From Paracidovorax anthurii (lineage in GTDB: Bacteria > Pseudomonadota > Gammaproteobacteria > Burkholderiales > Burkholderiaceae_C), in assembly GCF_003269065.1 (NCBI RefSeq), contig NZ_QLTA01000024.1, positions 1 through 64,000 on the forward strand: DNA of 64,000 bases, read 5' to 3'. This document shows, piece after piece, positions 35,303 to 44,072 of this stretch. The translations under genes were made by a program, and so were the position numbers. Position 1 is the stretch's first letter. Every line of letters begins with the position of its first letter. The notes under the pieces are model-generated. The model did not search any database. It saw only the letters and a list, made by a program, of their open reading frames with translations, and was not told the DNA's origin.

Positions 35303-36619
35303 ATGGATAAGTTGCACCAACTGCGCGAGCAGATCGCCGCGCTCGTCAGCGAGTATGCGGCCCAGGCCTACCGCCCCCAGCCCTTCCTGCCGGGCGCCAC
35401 GGCCATCCCGCCCTCCGGCAAGGTCATCGGAGAAGCCGAGCTGCAGAACATGGTGGCCGCGTCGCTCGACGGCTGGCTGACCACGGGGCGCTTCAACGAT
35501 GCGTTCGAGAAGCGCCTGCGGGAGTATCTCGGGGTGCGCCACGCGCTCACGACGAACAGCGGCTCCTCCGCCAATTTGCTGGCCTTCTCGGCGCTCACGT
35601 CCCCGGCGCTGGGCGAGAGGGCCATCCGACCCGGCGACGAGGTGATCGGCGTGGCGGCAGGGTTTCCCACCACCGTCAATCCCATCCTGCAGAACGGGGC
35701 GGTCCCGGTGTTCGTGGACGTCGAGCTCGGCACCTACAACATCGACGTCGGATTGATCGAAGGCGCCATCTCGCCGCGCACCAAGGCCATCATGCTGGCC
35801 CATACCCTGGGCAACCCCTACAACCTGGCGGTGGTGCAGGCCCTGTGCCGCAAGCACGGGCTCTGGCTCATCGAGGATTGCTGCGACGCCCTGGGGTCCA
35901 CTTATGACGGCCGGCTGGTGGGCACCTTCGGCGACATCGGCACCCTGAGCTTCTACCCGGCCCACCACATCACGATGGGCGAGGGCGGCGCGGTGTTCAC
36001 CAACGACGACGAGCTGGCGCGCATCGTCACTTCCTTCCGCGACTGGGGGCGGGACTGCTACTGCGGGCCGGGCAAGGACAACACCTGCGGGAAGCGGTAC
36101 GGCTGGCAACTGGGCGACCTGCCCCCGGGCTACGACCACAAGTACACGTACTCGCACGTCGGCTACAACCTCAAGATCACCGACATGCAGGCCGCCTGCG
36201 CCCTGGCGCAGATGGACCGACTGCCCGGCTTCATCGCGGCGCGGCAGCGCAATTTCGAGCATCTCTCGGCGCGGCTGCAAAGCTGCGAGGAATTCCTGGT
36301 GCTTCCCCGGGCGACGGCGAATTCGCAGCCCTCGTGGTTCGGTTTCCCGCTCACGCTGCGCGATGCGGCCGACAGCCGCCGCGTCGATCTGCTGGAATAC
36401 CTGGAGCAGAGCCGCATCGGCACGCGGCTGCTGTTCGCCGGCAACCTGACCCGGCAGCCGTCGATGCACGGGCAGACATACCGGGTGGCCAGCAGCCTGG
36501 AGAACACCGATACGATCATGGAGCGCACCTTCTGGCTGGGCATCTACCCCGGGCTGGGCGAGGCGATGCTCGATTTCGTGGCCGACCGCATCGAGACCTA
36601 TTTCGGCGTCAATTTCTAG
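35303..36619 (+). CDS. rfbH: CDP-4-keto-6-deoxyglucose 3-dehydrase (E1)
   Basis: A 438-residue PMP-dependent iron-sulfur enzyme of the DegT fold. As in the characterised Yersinia E1, the usual PLP lysine is replaced by His ([14 protein letters not shown], His221/222). The [2Fe-2S] cysteines are present: Cys194 in EDCCDALG, then Cys252, Cys254 and Cys262 ([15 protein letters not shown]). It removes the C3 hydroxyl, and needs an E3 reductase (AscD/RfbI) to supply electrons. No such gene is present here. ATG 35303, nine bases after rfbG. Confidence 0.93.
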   Translation: MDKLHQLREQIAALVSEYAAQAYRPQPFLPGATAIPPSGKVIGEAELQNMVAASLDGWLTTGRFNDAFEKRLREYLGVRHALTTNSGSSANLLAFSALTSPALGERAIRPGDEVIGVAAGFPTTVNPILQNGAVPVFVDVELGTYNIDVGLIEGAISPRTKAIMLAHTLGNPYNLAVVQALCRKHGLWLIEDCCDALGSTYDGRLVGTFGDIGTLSFYPAHHITMGEGGAVFTNDDELARIVTSFRDWGRDCYCGPGKDNTCGKRYGWQLGDLPPGYDHKYTYSHVGYNLKITDMQAACALAQMDRLPGFIAARQRNFEHLSARLQSCEEFLVLPRATANSQPSWFGFPLTLRDAADSRRVDLLEYLEQSRIGTRLLFAGNLTRQPSMHGQTYRVASSLENTDTIMERTFWLGIYPGLGEAMLDFVADRIETYFGVNF

Positions 36620-36629
36620 GACCCAGGCC

Positions 36630-37196
36630 ATGCGCTTCGAGGAAAGCCCGTTGCCGGGCTGCTATCAGATCCAGCCTGCGGTCCACCCCGATGGGCGGGG
36701 GCGTTTCGTCAAGACCTTCAGCCGCGCGGAGTTCCTGAGCCGGGGCCTGGCGTGCGACTGGGCGGAAAGCTTCTACAGCGTGTCGCGGCGCGGCGTGCTG
36801 CGCGGGCTGCATTTTCAGCGGCCACCGCACCACCATGCCAAGCTGGTGCACTGCAGCCACGGCCGCCTGTTCGATGCGGTGGTCGATCTGCGCCGGGGCT
36901 CGCCCACGCAAGGGCGCTTCGCCACCTTCGAGCTGGATGCCGAACGCGGCAACCAGATCTACATTCCCGCAGGGTTCGCCCATGGCTGCTACGCGCTGAC
37001 CGAGGGGGCGACCATCGTCTATCACGTCACCTCGGCCCACGCGCCGCAGCATGACGCCGGCATCCGCTGGGATTCGGCCGGCATTCCGTGGCCCGACGGC
37101 CACCCCTTGCTGTCGGAGCGCGATCGCGGGCATCCGCCGCTGCAGGATTTCGACAGCCCGTTTGCCATGGTGGATGGCCTGTCCCATGGCGGCTGA
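36630..37196 (+). CDS. RmlC-like nucleotide-sugar epimerase (AscE-type candidate)
   Basis: A 188-residue cupin-type epimerase of the dTDP-4-dehydrorhamnose 3,5-epimerase family: GRFVKTFSRAEF, SRRGVLRGLHFQRPPHHHAKLV with the catalytic His region, DLRRGSPTQG, and FAHGCYALTEGATIVYHVT. In a CDP-dideoxyhexose operon the likely reaction is C5 epimerisation as by AscE of ascarylose synthesis, which would turn the D- to the L-series sugar. The substrate is inferred from neighbours. Confidence 0.8.
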   Translation: MRFEESPLPGCYQIQPAVHPDGRGRFVKTFSRAEFLSRGLACDWAESFYSVSRRGVLRGLHFQRPPHHHAKLVHCSHGRLFDAVVDLRRGSPTQGRFATFELDAERGNQIYIPAGFAHGCYALTEGATIVYHVTSAHAPQHDAGIRWDSAGIPWPDGHPLLSERDRGHPPLQDFDSPFAMVDGLSHGG

Positions 37197-38058
37197 GCGG
37201 CATGTGTTCCTGACGGGGGGTACGGGGTTCATCGGCCGGCACGTGCTGGCGGCCCTGCTGGATGCGGGGCACCGCGTCACCGTGCTCCGGCATCCGGTGG
37301 ACGCGCCGATCTCCACGCATCCCCGCCTGGCATGGCTGGGAAAGGCCATGGACCAGCTCACGCCCACCGATCTGGACGGGATGGACGCGCTGGTGCACCT
37401 GGCGTCGCCCGGGGTCCCGCCGCAACAGGCGACCTGGCAGACCCTGTTTTACTGGAACGTCACGGTGTTGCTGCAACTTCTGGAGGTCGCCCGTGCCGCC
37501 GGGGTGCGGCGCGCGGTTCTGGCGGGCACCTTCGCGGAGTATGGGCGCAGTGCGGACGCCCATGCCTTCATTCCCGCCGATGCGCCCCTGGCACCCACCT
37601 ATGGATACGCTGCCTCCAAGGCCGCAGGCTTCCAGGCCGCGCACGCCCATGCGATCGAGCATGCGATGGAGCTATGCTACCTGCGTATCTTCTCGGTCTT
37701 CGGCGAAGGCCAGTACGTGGAGAACTTCTGGCCGGCCCTGCGCCTGGCGGCCTCGCAGGGCCGCGACTTTCCGATGACGCCCGGCGCGCAGGTCCGCGAC
37801 TACGTGCCGGTGCCATCCGTCGCCCGGGCCTTCCTGCACGCGGTCGAGCGCCGCGATGTGCGGCCGGGCATGCCCTGGGTGCGCAACGTCGGTTCCGGGC
37901 AGCCGGTTTCCATGCAGGACTTCGCGGCGCGGTGGTGGTCCCGCTGGAATGCCGCAGGGCGCCTGCTCGTCGGGGCCTTGCCCTACCGGCCCAACGAGGT
38001 GATGCGCTGCGTCCCCGAGATCGCCGATGATTTGTTTTTACCCACCGAGGAGAGCTGA
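37186..38058 (+). CDS. NAD(P)-dependent sugar epimerase/reductase (extended SDR)
   Basis: A 290-residue SDR: FLTGGTGFIGRHVLAALLDAG at the N-terminus, LAGTFAEYGR, and YGYAASKAAGFQ with the catalytic Tyr-x3-Lys. Starting at ATG 37186 it overlaps the epimerase gene by 11 bases. By position it could be the 4-ketoreductase that finishes a CDP-3,6-dideoxyhexose (AscF-like) or an epimerase. The sequence does not decide. Confidence 0.75.
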   Translation: MAAERHVFLTGGTGFIGRHVLAALLDAGHRVTVLRHPVDAPISTHPRLAWLGKAMDQLTPTDLDGMDALVHLASPGVPPQQATWQTLFYWNVTVLLQLLEVARAAGVRRAVLAGTFAEYGRSADAHAFIPADAPLAPTYGYAASKAAGFQAAHAHAIEHAMELCYLRIFSVFGEGQYVENFWPALRLAASQGRDFPMTPGAQVRDYVPVPSVARAFLHAVERRDVRPGMPWVRNVGSGQPVSMQDFAARWWSRWNAAGRLLVGALPYRPNEVMRCVPEIADDLFLPTEES

Positions 38059-38059
38059 T

Positions 38060-38986
38060 TTGCGTGGCTTCGAGGAATTGTCCGCACTGCAGGGCGCGCG
38101 CGTCCTGATCACTGGCGCTGGAGGAATGCTGGGGGGCGCATTCGCCCGGAACCTGGCCGAGCATGTGCCCTCCGCGGTGGTCGCCGCCCTCGACCGCAAC
38201 GCGTTCGACGTGCGCCAGCGCGAGCAGGCCCGGGCCCTGAGCGCATGGCGGCCGGACATCGTGATCCATTGCGCCGTCTGCTCTGATGTCAATTGGTGCG
38301 AGGACCATCCGGACGACGCCGCGCAGGTGCAGCTCGAAGGCGCCCGGCACGTGGCCGAACTGGCCCGGGATTGCGGTGCCCGCTTCTTCTTTCCCCAGAC
38401 ATTCCTGATCTACGACGGCAGCCAGCCGGTGGACGAGACCACGCCCACCCACCCCCTGAGCGCGTACGGCCGGCTGAAGCTGGAGGCCGAGCACATCGTG
38501 CTGGACCGGGTGCCGGAGGCCCTCACCGTGCGCATGGGGGGATTTTTCGGGGAGCATGCCCGCGACAAGAATTTCGTCGGCAAGCTGATTCCGCACCTTG
38601 CCGGCCTGCTGCGTGCCGGCGTGGAGCGCCTGGAGATCGGGGACCGTGTCTGGCAGCCCACCCTGACGGACGACCTGGCCTACAACAGCCTGCTGCTGCT
38701 GGCGCGGGGCGAGACCGGCCGCTTCTGCATGGCGTCCCACGGGCAGGCCTCGTTCTTCGAGTTGGCGCGGGAGATCGCGTGCCAATTGGGGCTGGAGCGT
38801 CGCATCGAGATCGTCCGCGTTCCCGCCGAAGCCATGGCCCGCAAGGAGAAGGCCGTACGGCCCGATGCCGTGGTGATGCGCAATGCCGCGCTGCAGGCCC
38901 GGGGACTGGACCGCCAGCGCCGCTGGCAGGACAGCCTGGCCGGTTACTTGCACCATTCCTACTTCACCGAGATGTTCGCGCCATGA
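38060..38986 (+). CDS. RmlD-like nucleotide-sugar reductase
   Basis: A 308-residue SDR related to dTDP-4-dehydrorhamnose reductase: VLITGAGGMLGGAFARNL, FDVRQREQARALSAWRPDIVIHCA, FPQTFLIYDGSQP and YGRLKLEAEHIV with the catalytic Tyr-x3-Lys. TTG 38060 is chosen because AGGAGAG lies directly upstream at proper spacing; an ATG at 38027 would overlap the previous gene by 32 bases. It probably reduces the 4-keto group of a CDP sugar. Confidence 0.75.
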   Translation: MRGFEELSALQGARVLITGAGGMLGGAFARNLAEHVPSAVVAALDRNAFDVRQREQARALSAWRPDIVIHCAVCSDVNWCEDHPDDAAQVQLEGARHVAELARDCGARFFFPQTFLIYDGSQPVDETTPTHPLSAYGRLKLEAEHIVLDRVPEALTVRMGGFFGEHARDKNFVGKLIPHLAGLLRAGVERLEIGDRVWQPTLTDDLAYNSLLLLARGETGRFCMASHGQASFFELAREIACQLGLERRIEIVRVPAEAMARKEKAVRPDAVVMRNAALQARGLDRQRRWQDSLAGYLHHSYFTEMFAP

Positions 38987-40029
38987 GCCTGCAACTGTTG
39001 AGCCCCTTTGTTCACGACGACGCAGCCGGTCCGATGCGCAACCGCGTGGCCATGGCCGCCATGACCCGTGGCTTTGCCGACGCGGCGCACTGCTGCACGG
39101 CGGACATCGCGGCCTACTATGCGCGCCGCGCGGCGGCGGGCGTTTCCCTCATCCTGACGGAGGGCATCGTGATCCACCCCTCGGCGGATGGCTATCGGAA
39201 TGTGCCCCACCTCCAGACCGACGAGCAGGCCGAGAGCTGGATCCCGGCCATCCGGCAGGTGCAGGAGGCCGGTGGCCGCATCGTGGCGCAGCTCTGGCAT
39301 TGCGGCCGGATCTCGCACCCGGACTTCACCGGAGGGCTGGCGCCCGTCAGCTCCACGGGGCGGGCCGCGGCCGGCATCAACCGCCAGAACGGGCTGCCGT
39401 ACGGGCAGCCGCGTGCGCTGCAGGCCTCGGAAATGCCCGGCATCTACCGCCTCTTCGAGGAGGCCGCGCAGCGTGCATTGCACGTGGGCTTCGACGGCGT
39501 GCAGATCCATATGGGCCACGGGTACCTGATCGACCAGTTCCTGGATGCCCGCGTCAACGACCGGACCGATGCCTATGGCGGTTCGGTGGAGAACCGCTGC
39601 CGCATCGTGCTGGAACTGGTGGAGCGCCTGCTGCCTATCTGCGGGCCGCGGCGCCTGATGATCCGCCTGTCGCCCTCGCGGATGATGGGCGGGCTCCACG
39701 AGTGGCCGGACCTCGACGGCATGCTGGCCTACCTCATTCCCCGGCTGGACCGGCTGGGCCTGCGGCAACTGGACATCAGCTGCGCGGATGCGCCCTATGC
39801 CGAGACCTCGGGCAAGATCGTCCGGCGCATCCGGCCGCTCTGGCCCCACTTCCTGATCGGCGGGGCTTCGCTGTCCGCGGAGGATGCCGAAAGAGAAATT
39901 CGGGACGGCCTGCTGGACATGGTCACCTGGGGGCGGGCCATCCTGGCGAATCCGGATTTCGTGCGCCGGCTGGAGCGCGAGGAGGCGCTGGCGCCTATGA
40001 CGCCCGAGTTGCGCGCGGTGCTGTACTGA
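38983..40029 (+). CDS. Old Yellow Enzyme-family flavin oxidoreductase
   Basis: A 348-residue FMN TIM-barrel protein of the NemA/OYE family: VAMAAMTRGFAD near the start, VAQLWHCGRISHPDF, FDGVQIHMGHGYLIDQFLDARVNDRTD with the His pair that binds the substrate carbonyl, AYGGSVENR, and GGASLSAEDAEREIRDG. It is ATGA-coupled to the preceding reductase. OYE members reduce activated C=C bonds, and some have dehydrogenase or electron-transfer roles. This family is unusual in a nucleotide-sugar operon. It might act on an enone formed after the C3 dehydration, but that is speculation. Confidence 0.88.
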   Translation: MSLQLLSPFVHDDAAGPMRNRVAMAAMTRGFADAAHCCTADIAAYYARRAAAGVSLILTEGIVIHPSADGYRNVPHLQTDEQAESWIPAIRQVQEAGGRIVAQLWHCGRISHPDFTGGLAPVSSTGRAAAGINRQNGLPYGQPRALQASEMPGIYRLFEEAAQRALHVGFDGVQIHMGHGYLIDQFLDARVNDRTDAYGGSVENRCRIVLELVERLLPICGPRRLMIRLSPSRMMGGLHEWPDLDGMLAYLIPRLDRLGLRQLDISCADAPYAETSGKIVRRIRPLWPHFLIGGASLSAEDAEREIRDGLLDMVTWGRAILANPDFVRRLEREEALAPMTPELRAVLY

Positions 40030-40056
40030 CCGGGCCTCCCCGCGGCCAGTCGGCCT

Positions 40057-41304
40057 TCAGCCGACGCGGCCGCCGAAGAATTCCGCGATCGTGAAGTTCT
40101 GCGCGCTCTCCTCGCGCGCCTGCTGCATGGCCGAGGGGAGGTCCGCATAGACCTCCTGCCACCACTCGGGGGTTCCCACGAATCCCTTGTTGAGCGTCAG
40201 GTTGAACAGCGGAATGCTCTTGAACGACAGGACATCGACGTATTCATCCATCGGCACCAGGTGGTTCGCGGCGAACCGGTAGCCATCGGCGAGATCCTGC
40301 GCCGGCTCGCCCAGTTTCCGGGCCAGGCTCTGCCACAGCAGGCACTCGACGGCGGCCTTCTGGATTTGTTGATAGTGCTCGTCGGTGCGGTGCTGTATTT
40401 CGGCCGCGCCGCGCATGTCCTCCGGCAGCGACCAGAGTGCGCACATGTCCTGCGTGCGGCTCACCAGAAATCGCTCGGAGAAGTGGAACGGCACCTGCTT
40501 CCAGGAGGAATGCGCCAGGAAGCCGAATTTCCCGGCATTCTTGCTGCCGTCGTCGAACAGCTCTTCGACGGCCCTGTACAGCGAGCCGGTGATCACCGTG
40601 TCGCTGCGCGTGCGCACGGAATACGGCACGCCCACCTCGGCCAGATGCCGGGCGCCGGCCTTGGCCGAGCGGATGATGGCATTGCGGCTGTCCACCATGG
40701 CCTGGGGCTGCGGGAGCGTCAGGATCTCGTCCACCCAGGGGCGGCATGCGTCGAGGCTGGCGGCGGACTGGTGGTCCCAGGTGACCAGGCACAAATGGGC
40801 TTCGGGGCAGGCCAGCCGTTGCCAGGCGAGCGCCATCGGCGTGTAGGAGAAGATCGGGCCTTGCACGAAGATGCCGAGCGAGGGGGGCTTGGGCGGCGGG
40901 CTGCGCTTCAGGGACAGCCCGCTGAACACCCGGGAAAAAGCCTGCAGCTGGTCGATGTCTCCATGGCGATTGCTGTGGATGAGCGCCGGCACGCAGCGGT
41001 AGTCGCCCCACAGATTGCGGATCTGGTTCATGATCTCCGCGGAGTGCGCCGCGAAGATCACGACCAGCACCTGGTCGTGCGGCTCCTGCATCAGCGCTTC
41101 GGGGCTCTTGACGTCCACTCCGTGGATGCGCTTTCCCTGGTTGGCCGGGAAGGGGCACACCGTGTATTCCACGGGCAGGCCCAGCAGCGGGTAGTAGTCC
41201 GTGAAGGCCTGGCCGCCCCCCCAGCCGATCAGGCGGACCCTGGCCGGATCGATGTCCGGATACTTCAACAACGCGCGGTCGATGCCGCCCCGGATCTTGG
41301 CCAT
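40057..41304 (-). CDS. WavE-like polysaccharide synthesis protein
   Basis: A 415-residue cytoplasmic protein. After a Rossmann-like N-terminal part (VRLIGWGGGQAFTDYYPLLG) it has GIFVQGPIFSYTPMALAW, HLCLVTWDHQ, and AEVGVPYSVRTRSDTVITGS, which fit the WavE lipopolysaccharide family (QGPI and the KTRTD-like block). These are thought to be glycosyltransferases. ATG 41304 is chosen as the first start giving a normal N-terminus. It is the last gene of the minus-strand module and could act as a second glycosyltransferase of the island. Confidence 0.65.
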   Translation of the reverse strand: MAKIRGGIDRALLKYPDIDPARVRLIGWGGGQAFTDYYPLLGLPVEYTVCPFPANQGKRIHGVDVKSPEALMQEPHDQVLVVIFAAHSAEIMNQIRNLWGDYRCVPALIHSNRHGDIDQLQAFSRVFSGLSLKRSPPPKPPSLGIFVQGPIFSYTPMALAWQRLACPEAHLCLVTWDHQSAASLDACRPWVDEILTLPQPQAMVDSRNAIIRSAKAGARHLAEVGVPYSVRTRSDTVITGSLYRAVEELFDDGSKNAGKFGFLAHSSWKQVPFHFSERFLVSRTQDMCALWSLPEDMRGAAEIQHRTDEHYQQIQKAAVECLLWQSLARKLGEPAQDLADGYRFAANHLVPMDEYVDVLSFKSIPLFNLTLNKGFVGTPEWWQEVYADLPSAMQQAREESAQNFTIAEFFGGRVG

Positions 41305-41347
41305 CCTGCTTTGTCCTGCCTGGTGAGTAGAGTGTTGGAGCGCTGCC

Positions 41348-42586
41348 TCAGCGATAGAAGTACAGGCACGTATCCCAGCGATCCTCGGTGTGGTGCTGCA
41401 GCCCGATCGAGTAGCCCGGAGCGATGGCGTCCACCAGCGCCGGGATGTCCAGCAGGTCGGTCGCGCGGTGGTAGGCAGAGATCGCCATCTTGGGCAGGCC
41501 GGCCCGGATGGCGGACTGCGCGCCCCGCAGGGCCGGGAGTTCGAACCCCTCGATGTCCATCTTGATGAGCGTGGGTGGCGCATCGATGATGTCGTCGATG
41601 CGCCGGATGCGCACGGGCTCCAGCGGCGCGTTCGGATCGACGGCGATGCTGCCGCCATGCCCGCCGAGGTGGTGGAACGGGGCTTCCGCGTCGCTTTCCC
41701 CGACCGCGAAGGGGTGCAGCGAAATCCTGGATTCGAGTGCCGTGCCCGCGTAGCCCTGCTGCAGCTTGCGCAGCACCTCGAGGTTCAGCCGGTCGGGTTC
41801 GATCATCCAGGAGTGCCCGATCCGGTCGCCCGTGATCCCCAGCAGTCCCGTGGTGGATTCGCCGATGGAGGCGCCGCAATCGACGAATCTCTCCTGGTCC
41901 GAGAAGGTCAGCAGGCCCGAGCGGAAGTAGAGCGTCGTGTAGGGCCGCGCGATGGTCAGGTACCACTCGGGGTTGCAGCTCAGGTGGAACATCAGCACGC
42001 TGCGCAGCGTGTCCACGGAGTGAGGATTCGCCAGCCGCTGTTCCAGTGCCAGGAATTCGTCGAATCGGCCGCTGATGGTGGGGCCCCAGTCCGCCGTGCG
42101 GTAGTCCACCACGCCATTCATGCCGAAGAGCCGGGTCACCTGCTCGTGGTTCAGGTGGGCGATGCCGTGGTGGGTGCAAAGGCGGTCGAAGAAGCGCCGG
42201 GAATAGTCCGTCCGGCAGCAGTTGATGGCGATGATGTCCGGATCCTCGCGCAGCATCGCCAGGAATCGCTCCGTGGAGATGATGTCCACGCCGTAGTACG
42301 GCTCGCCGCTTTCGTACTTGAAGTCATCGACCACGCCCAGGGCCCAGCCCTTGTCGCGGGTGGCCCGAATGAACACTTCCGCGAAGGTCTTGGTTCCCAG
42401 AAGAATGAAGCGCGTCTGCTCTCCGCGCCGGGCAAAGATCTCGCGCGCCTGCTCGGGAATGCAGAAGTGCGGGTCGCGGCGGTAGAGCGCGAGCATCTCC
42501 AGCAGGGCTTCCTGCGGATCGAAGCGGCCCAGATTGATGCGGCTGACCAGCGTGCCGGGGAGGAAGGATGGGTTCATGGATGCCAT
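41348..42586 (-). CDS. FkbM-family SAM methyltransferase
   Basis: A 412-residue protein. The first 160 residues resemble the sugar-linked N-terminal domain seen in polysaccharide methyltransferases (FILLGTKTFAEVFIRATRDKG). The C-terminal FkbM domain has FVDCGASIGESTTGL (SAM motif I) and TLIKMDIEGFELPALRGAQ (FkbM signature). It would O-methylate a sugar or its acyl substituent. It is co-directional with the PglD-like and ACP/KAS genes, which points to the same product. ATG 42586; a second Met is three codons on. Confidence 0.85.
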   Translation of the reverse strand: MASMNPSFLPGTLVSRINLGRFDPQEALLEMLALYRRDPHFCIPEQAREIFARRGEQTRFILLGTKTFAEVFIRATRDKGWALGVVDDFKYESGEPYYGVDIISTERFLAMLREDPDIIAINCCRTDYSRRFFDRLCTHHGIAHLNHEQVTRLFGMNGVVDYRTADWGPTISGRFDEFLALEQRLANPHSVDTLRSVLMFHLSCNPEWYLTIARPYTTLYFRSGLLTFSDQERFVDCGASIGESTTGLLGITGDRIGHSWMIEPDRLNLEVLRKLQQGYAGTALESRISLHPFAVGESDAEAPFHHLGGHGGSIAVDPNAPLEPVRIRRIDDIIDAPPTLIKMDIEGFELPALRGAQSAIRAGLPKMAISAYHRATDLLDIPALVDAIAPGYSIGLQHHTEDRWDTCLYFYR

Positions 42587-42624
42587 GGGGTCACGGGCCT
42601 CGCCGGGGCCCTGCGTTTCCGTGT

Positions 42625-43290
42625 TCAGTTCCACGAAAAGCGCCGGGCCGGGTTGCCCATGATGGTGACATTGGAGGGAATGCGGCCGTACACCACGCTG
42701 CCCGCGCCCACCTTGACGTTGTCGCCGATGACCGTGCCGCTGGTGATGACGCAATTGGGATGGATCGTCACGAAATTGCCGATCTTCGCGCCTCCACTGA
42801 TGGAGCAGTGGCTGTTGATCTGGCACCAGTCGCCGATGCGGGCGTCGTGCCCGATGACGGTGTATTCCTGGACGCAGACGAAGTCGCCGATCTGCACGTC
42901 CACCGAAATGCCGACCCGGGGGCCGATGATGCAGCCCCGGCCGATGCGGGCATGCCGCGTCACATGCGCCTGGGGATGCACGACCGTGGCGAAATCCACA
43001 TTGTGGACGGTGCGCAGCGCCTCCGTGTATTGGTGCCGGGCCGCTGGATCGCCCAGGGCCGCCATGAAGACGTCGCCATCCACCGGAACATAGGTGAGCG
43101 GATCGCCCACGATGCCGATCGAGCGCTGCATGCCGTCCAGCACCGACGCCCGGGAGTCCAGGAAGCCCTTGGGGCGGAAGAGGGGGTTGTCGTCTTCGAT
43201 GTAGGTCAGCACCTCGCGGCCGAAGCCGCCAGCCCCCACGATGAGCAGATTGCGTTGGGCCGTCGCCGTGTCCGAGGAAGAAAGTGGCAT
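42625..43290 (-). CDS. PglD/NeuD-family sugar N-acyltransferase
   Basis: A 221-residue two-part enzyme: an N-terminal Rossmann-like nucleotide-sugar domain (NLLIVGAGGFGREVLTYIED) and a left-handed beta-helix with hexapeptide repeats (ARIGRGCIIGPRVGISVDV, ARIGDWCQINSHCSISGGAKIG). PglD homologues acetylate amino sugars on UDP. In this cluster with its own ACP and KAS III it may instead use a longer acyl group, as proposed for flagellin glycans of Pseudomonas. Confidence 0.85.
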   Translation of the reverse strand: MPLSSSDTATAQRNLLIVGAGGFGREVLTYIEDDNPLFRPKGFLDSRASVLDGMQRSIGIVGDPLTYVPVDGDVFMAALGDPAARHQYTEALRTVHNVDFATVVHPQAHVTRHARIGRGCIIGPRVGISVDVQIGDFVCVQEYTVIGHDARIGDWCQINSHCSISGGAKIGNFVTIHPNCVITSGTVIGDNVKVGAGSVVYGRIPSNVTIMGNPARRFSWN

Positions 43291-43303
43291 GGGGCGCGGC
43301 CTG

Positions 43304-44068
43304 TCAGCTGATCGTGAGCCCGCCGTCCATGACCAGCGTCGTGCCGGTGACCCAGCGGCTGGCCTCGGACAGCAGGAACACGGCGGCATTCGCCACATCG
43401 TCGGGCCGGCCGAACCCGAGCGGATAGTTGCCGCGCTCCTGCTCCATGGAGCCTACGAGCGCCGCGGTGGCATCCAGCAGCGGAGTCTCGACCAGCGCGG
43501 GCGACAGGCAATTGGCCCGGATGCCCCGCTTCACGACTTCCATGGCGAGGCAGCGCACCATCGCGATCAAGGCCGCCTTGGTGCCAGAGTACGCAGCCAC
43601 CCCGGGCACGCCGATGTGCGCGGCGATCGAAGCGATGAACACCATCGAGCCGCCCGGGGCGACCAGGCTGCGCTTGAGGAGCGCCTGCGTCAGCAGCATG
43701 GGGGCATCGACGTTGATGCCCTGCACTTCGCGCAGATGCTGCTCGGTCATCATGCGCACCGGCGCCAGCCGCGAAATGCCCGCGCTGTGCACTACGCCGT
43801 TCACCGGGGCCGTGCCCAGTGCATCGATCAGCGCGGCCCGGTCCGCCGCCTGGGTCAGGTCGGCGCGCACCATCCGGTGCTCGGCACCGGAGGCGGCCAG
43901 CAGGGCTTCCTGCGTGCGCTCCAGCCGTGCCGCATCGCGGCCCACGCCGATGACGCTGGCTCCCATGCGTGCGCACGCCACGGCGATCGCGTGGCCGAGG
44001 CCCGAGGTGGCGCCGGTGACGAGGATGCGCCGCCCCGTCAGGTGGAAGGGGGTGTTCGTGGAGTCCAT
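43304..44068 (-). CDS. short-chain dehydrogenase, FabG-like
   Basis: A 254-residue classical SDR: ILVTGATSGLGHAIAVACAR, VHSAGISRLAPV, the catalytic Ser in FIASIAAHIG and Tyr-x3-Lys in AAYSGTKAALIAM, and a C-terminal GTTLVMDGGLTIS. With KAS III and ACP beside it, reduction of a 3-ketoacyl-ACP to 3-hydroxyacyl-ACP is the likely job. It lies four bases after the KAS III gene. Confidence 0.85.
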   Translation of the reverse strand: MDSTNTPFHLTGRRILVTGATSGLGHAIAVACARMGASVIGVGRDAARLERTQEALLAASGAEHRMVRADLTQAADRAALIDALGTAPVNGVVHSAGISRLAPVRMMTEQHLREVQGINVDAPMLLTQALLKRSLVAPGGSMVFIASIAAHIGVPGVAAYSGTKAALIAMVRCLAMEVVKRGIRANCLSPALVETPLLDATAALVGSMEQERGNYPLGFGRPDDVANAAVFLLSEASRWVTGTTLVMDGGLTIS

Positions 44069-44072
44069 GGGG

